Assembly: GCF_016734805.1 (NCBI RefSeq)
Contig: NZ_JAERQG010000005.1
Coordinates: forward strand, 62,001 to 126,000
Reading direction: 5' to 3'
Length of the DNA stretch: 64,000 bases
Source: Marivirga atlantica
GTDB lineage: Bacteria > Bacteroidota > Bacteroidia > Cytophagales > Cyclobacteriaceae
Shown here: piece after piece, positions 62,358 through 64,000 of the stretch
Position numbering within the stretch: the stretch's first letter is position 1
How the letters are laid out: each line of letters begins with the position of its first letter
Program-made: the position numbers and the translations under genes
The notes under the pieces: generated by a model
What the model was told of the DNA's origin: nothing
Databases searched by the model: none
What the model saw: the letters and a program-made list of their open reading frames with translations, nothing else

Positions 62358-62993
62358 TTAATCAGGTGTTTCAGTACTTTCTTCTTTTTCAGTAGTTCCT
62401 GTTTTTGATGATTCATACTCTTTGTTAAGACCATCGATAACTTGTTTGCTAATGTCTAAGCCTTCATTAGCATAAAGCACACCGCTTCCTCTTGAGTAAG
62501 TTAGTACTAACTGTAAGTCGTGCTTTTTACCATAATCCTTTAGAAATGCACTAACTCTATCATAAAGATCTTCATTAAGCTTGGCTTCTTCCTGTCTAAG
62601 CTGAGTAGATAAACTCTCCTGATAACGCATTAAGTTTTGTTGCTTCTTCATCAAGTTTTCCTCCAAAGCTTTGCCTTGCGCTACCGTTAAGTTAGCTGCT
62701 GTTCTCTGAAAGTCATTAATTTCACTCTGTAAACCTTCGGCTCTGTTTTGATATTCCTTCTCAAACTTGCTCTGTTTTACAGCCAATTTATTAGCAATTT
62801 CTTCAGTAAGCTTATAGTTTGCTAAAAGGCTATCAGAATTGACATAAGCAATAGAAACCTCATCAAAAGCAACAGGCATATCGCCATCACTGTCAATTTC
62901 TTTTATTTCAGTTCCACCTGAAAACTGCACATAAAATAGATAAGCAACAGCTATTACTAATATTACATTTAATACAACTGATAAATTCTTCAT
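62358..62993 (-). CDS. OmpH/Skp-family periplasmic chaperone
   Basis: 211 residues. An N-terminal membrane anchor or signal (VVLNVILVIAVAYLFYVQF) precedes the Skp plan: IAYVNSDSLLANYKLTEEIANKL, long coiled-coil arms (75-150; many Lys/Glu/Gln) and DLQLVLTYSRGSGVLYANEGLDIS (key part VLYANEGLDIS). A Glu/Thr-rich tail ends it. It guides outer-membrane proteins through the periplasm. Confidence 0.9.
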   Translation of the reverse strand: MKNLSVVLNVILVIAVAYLFYVQFSGGTEIKEIDSDGDMPVAFDEVSIAYVNSDSLLANYKLTEEIANKLAVKQSKFEKEYQNRAEGLQSEINDFQRTAANLTVAQGKALEENLMKKQQNLMRYQESLSTQLRQEEAKLNEDLYDRVSAFLKDYGKKHDLQLVLTYSRGSGVLYANEGLDISKQVIDGLNKEYESSKTGTTEKEESTETPD

Positions 62994-63052
62994 GATTAAT
63001 TCTTGAGTTTATTGAAAAGCTGCAAAAGACAGCTAAATGTTTATTGCGGCCA

Positions 63053-63081
63053 CAAATATAAGTAATGAATTGAATTAGCAA
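63053..63081 (-). promoter_or_regulatory. Probable promoter of the OmpH-family gene
   Basis: On the minus strand TTG (63081-63079), an 18-bp spacer and TATATTTG (63060-63053), an exact -7 match. Leader of about 50 nt. Confidence 0.45.
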
Positions 63082-63124
63082 TAAAAAAGAATGCTTTGAT
63101 GAAGCACTATTTTATTAAAGAGGC

Positions 63125-63895
63125 TTACTTTTCATCATTCTCAGAAGAGCTATCTTTATACTCGATATTATAAGTGCCTGACTGTTTAGTTGCTGATTCT
63201 GGTTTCTGCTGTTCCTTATATTCATAATTAAAAGTAGCATCAGGCTGATCGTAAGGAATATACCAGTCAGGAATTTCCTCGTCTTCTTTTGTCCATTCCC
63301 TTTCAAAAGACATTTTAAGTTCAGCCTGTCCGGCAAACTGATCTTTAAGTAGATAGGCAACAATTAATCCACTAAATAAACCCATTAAATGAGATTCCCA
63401 TGAGATATAACCATCCCGTGGTAAAACTCCATAGAACATACCTCCATACAGCAAAAGTACTACGAAGGATAAGGCCAATGAGGACTGGTTTTTTCTGATT
63501 AGTCCACTAAATAAAATAAAGGAGGCTATTCCATAAATAACTCCACTGGCACCTATGTGGTAGGCTTCTCTTGCAATTATCCAAACCCCTATTCCCGTGA
63601 GTATATAAATATAAAGTAATGCTTTGAGAGCTATTCTATCATAGAAGAAGAATAAGATGATAATTAGCAACATCAAAGAGAAGCTGTTGGAAAGTAAATG
63701 CAGGAAATCACCATGAATGAATGGAGAGGTAAATATGCCGATAGTACCTAGTATGTGTCTGGGATAAATACCGAAATGAGCAAAATCAGCAGCAAAGGCC
63801 CATTCTATAGCTTTAACCAGCCAAAGCACTAATATAATGTAGCTTGAAAACACTACACTTTGCCGAAATAAGGACCTTTCTTTACTCATTATCAT
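63125..63895 (-). CDS. Rhomboid-family intramembrane serine protease
   Basis: 256 residues with about six membrane segments. The catalytic serine is in HIGASGVIYG (S117) and the histidine in ISWESHLMGLFSG (H169); HGDFLHLLSNSFSL is the usual HxxxxHxxxN helix. A hydrophilic C-terminal tail (about 190-256, Tyr/Glu-rich) is cytosolic. It cleaves membrane proteins; its substrate is unknown. The ATG two codons later (63889) is an equally good start. The partial gene upstream ends 31 bp away. Confidence 0.9.
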   Translation of the reverse strand: MIMSKERSLFRQSVVFSSYIILVLWLVKAIEWAFAADFAHFGIYPRHILGTIGIFTSPFIHGDFLHLLSNSFSLMLLIIILFFFYDRIALKALLYIYILTGIGVWIIAREAYHIGASGVIYGIASFILFSGLIRKNQSSLALSFVVLLLYGGMFYGVLPRDGYISWESHLMGLFSGLIVAYLLKDQFAGQAELKMSFEREWTKEDEEIPDWYIPYDQPDATFNYEYKEQQKPESATKQSGTYNIEYKDSSSENDEK

Positions 63896-63926
63896 AAAGT
63901 ACGAAAAAAGGAGGAAGTCGTCTAAA

Positions 63927-64000
63927 TTAAAAGAATAAATCTTGTGCTAAACGAAAAGTATTGGCATGAGCCTCAATGATATGTGAGATTTTTTCTGAAT
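63927..64000 (-). CDS. C-terminus of an unidentified gene (partial)
   Basis: The minus strand at the right edge keeps one open frame that ends SEKISHIIEAHANTFRLAQDLFF at a TAA (63929-63927), 31 bp before the rhomboid gene on the same strand. It reads like the end of a helical protein and the spacing fits an operon. Twenty-odd residues are too few to name it. Confidence 0.4.
   Translation of the reverse strand, partial: SEKISHIIEAHANTFRLAQDLFF

Overview
The window reads as chromosomal DNA of a free-living Bacteroidota, most likely order Cytophagales (Marivirga/Fulvivirga-like). This rests on low GC, almost no Shine-Dalgarno sequences, several matches to the Bacteroidota promoter (TTTG - about 20 bp - TAnnTTTG), many TPR-type sensor kinases, DUF3108 and DUF4197 proteins, ExbB/ExbD sets, a SerB-SerA fusion and S23-type four-helix-bundle genes. 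The genus is inferred, not proven. No phage, plasmid, classical IS or CRISPR array is visible. Gene density is very high, with many 1-20 bp overlaps.

Layout. 1-2950: a truncated secreted protein, DUF3108, dapD (lysine/peptidoglycan) and a divergent glycosyltransferase. 3084-9012: a manganese-type metal uptake operon (DtxR/MntR regulator, lipoprotein binding protein, ATPase, permease fused to a DtxR-like tail, second permease, thioredoxin). It is preceded by two matching 16-bp palindromes and interrupted at two gene junctions by small cassettes. Each cassette encodes a four-helix-bundle protein and is bounded by its own terminal inverted repeats. This is the most unusual structure in the window. 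9348-16664: a PKD lipoprotein, FadH, an unknown lipoprotein, DinB, MenC, QueA and MscS. 16692-28158: SerB-SerA fusion, TPR histidine kinase, two amidohydrolase-family genes (three related domains, only one with an intact HxH motif), a CHASE3-GAF protein and a UMF1 transporter. 28233-30748: ExbB/unknown/ExbD/ExbD energy-transduction operon and tRNA-Ser(GGA).

30885-38040: an eight-gene, tightly overlapping minus-strand run (flippase-like protein, GT2, small winged-helix-like protein, SpoIIE-type phosphatase, polysaccharide deacetylase, GT2, TatD, asparaginase), probably dealing partly with an envelope glycolipid or polysaccharide. 38093-44246: RuvC, two AI-2E-type permeases flanking a GH113-like hydrolase, OsmC, and a lipoprotein alpha-amylase with a LacI/cre-like operator. 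44280-52759: a BamA-like barrel, two small exported proteins, two histidine kinases facing each other, and a voltage-gated K+ channel with a zinc-ribbon tail. 52818-57373: pirin-CysE-CysM cysteine cluster, a tandem pair of related small proteins and a second pirin. 57419-64000: TruA, thioesterase, MsrA, ArsC, HslV, two-lipoyl pyruvate dehydrogenase E2, OmpH/Skp chaperone, rhomboid protease and the last codons of another gene.

Start codons were revised where an upstream in-frame extension was implausible: 938, 3724, 14460, 14525, 25091, 30490, 32710, 36012, 38093, 46217 (TTG), 51702 (GTG), 51911 and 58799. All functions are inferred from motifs read by eye; no database search was run.
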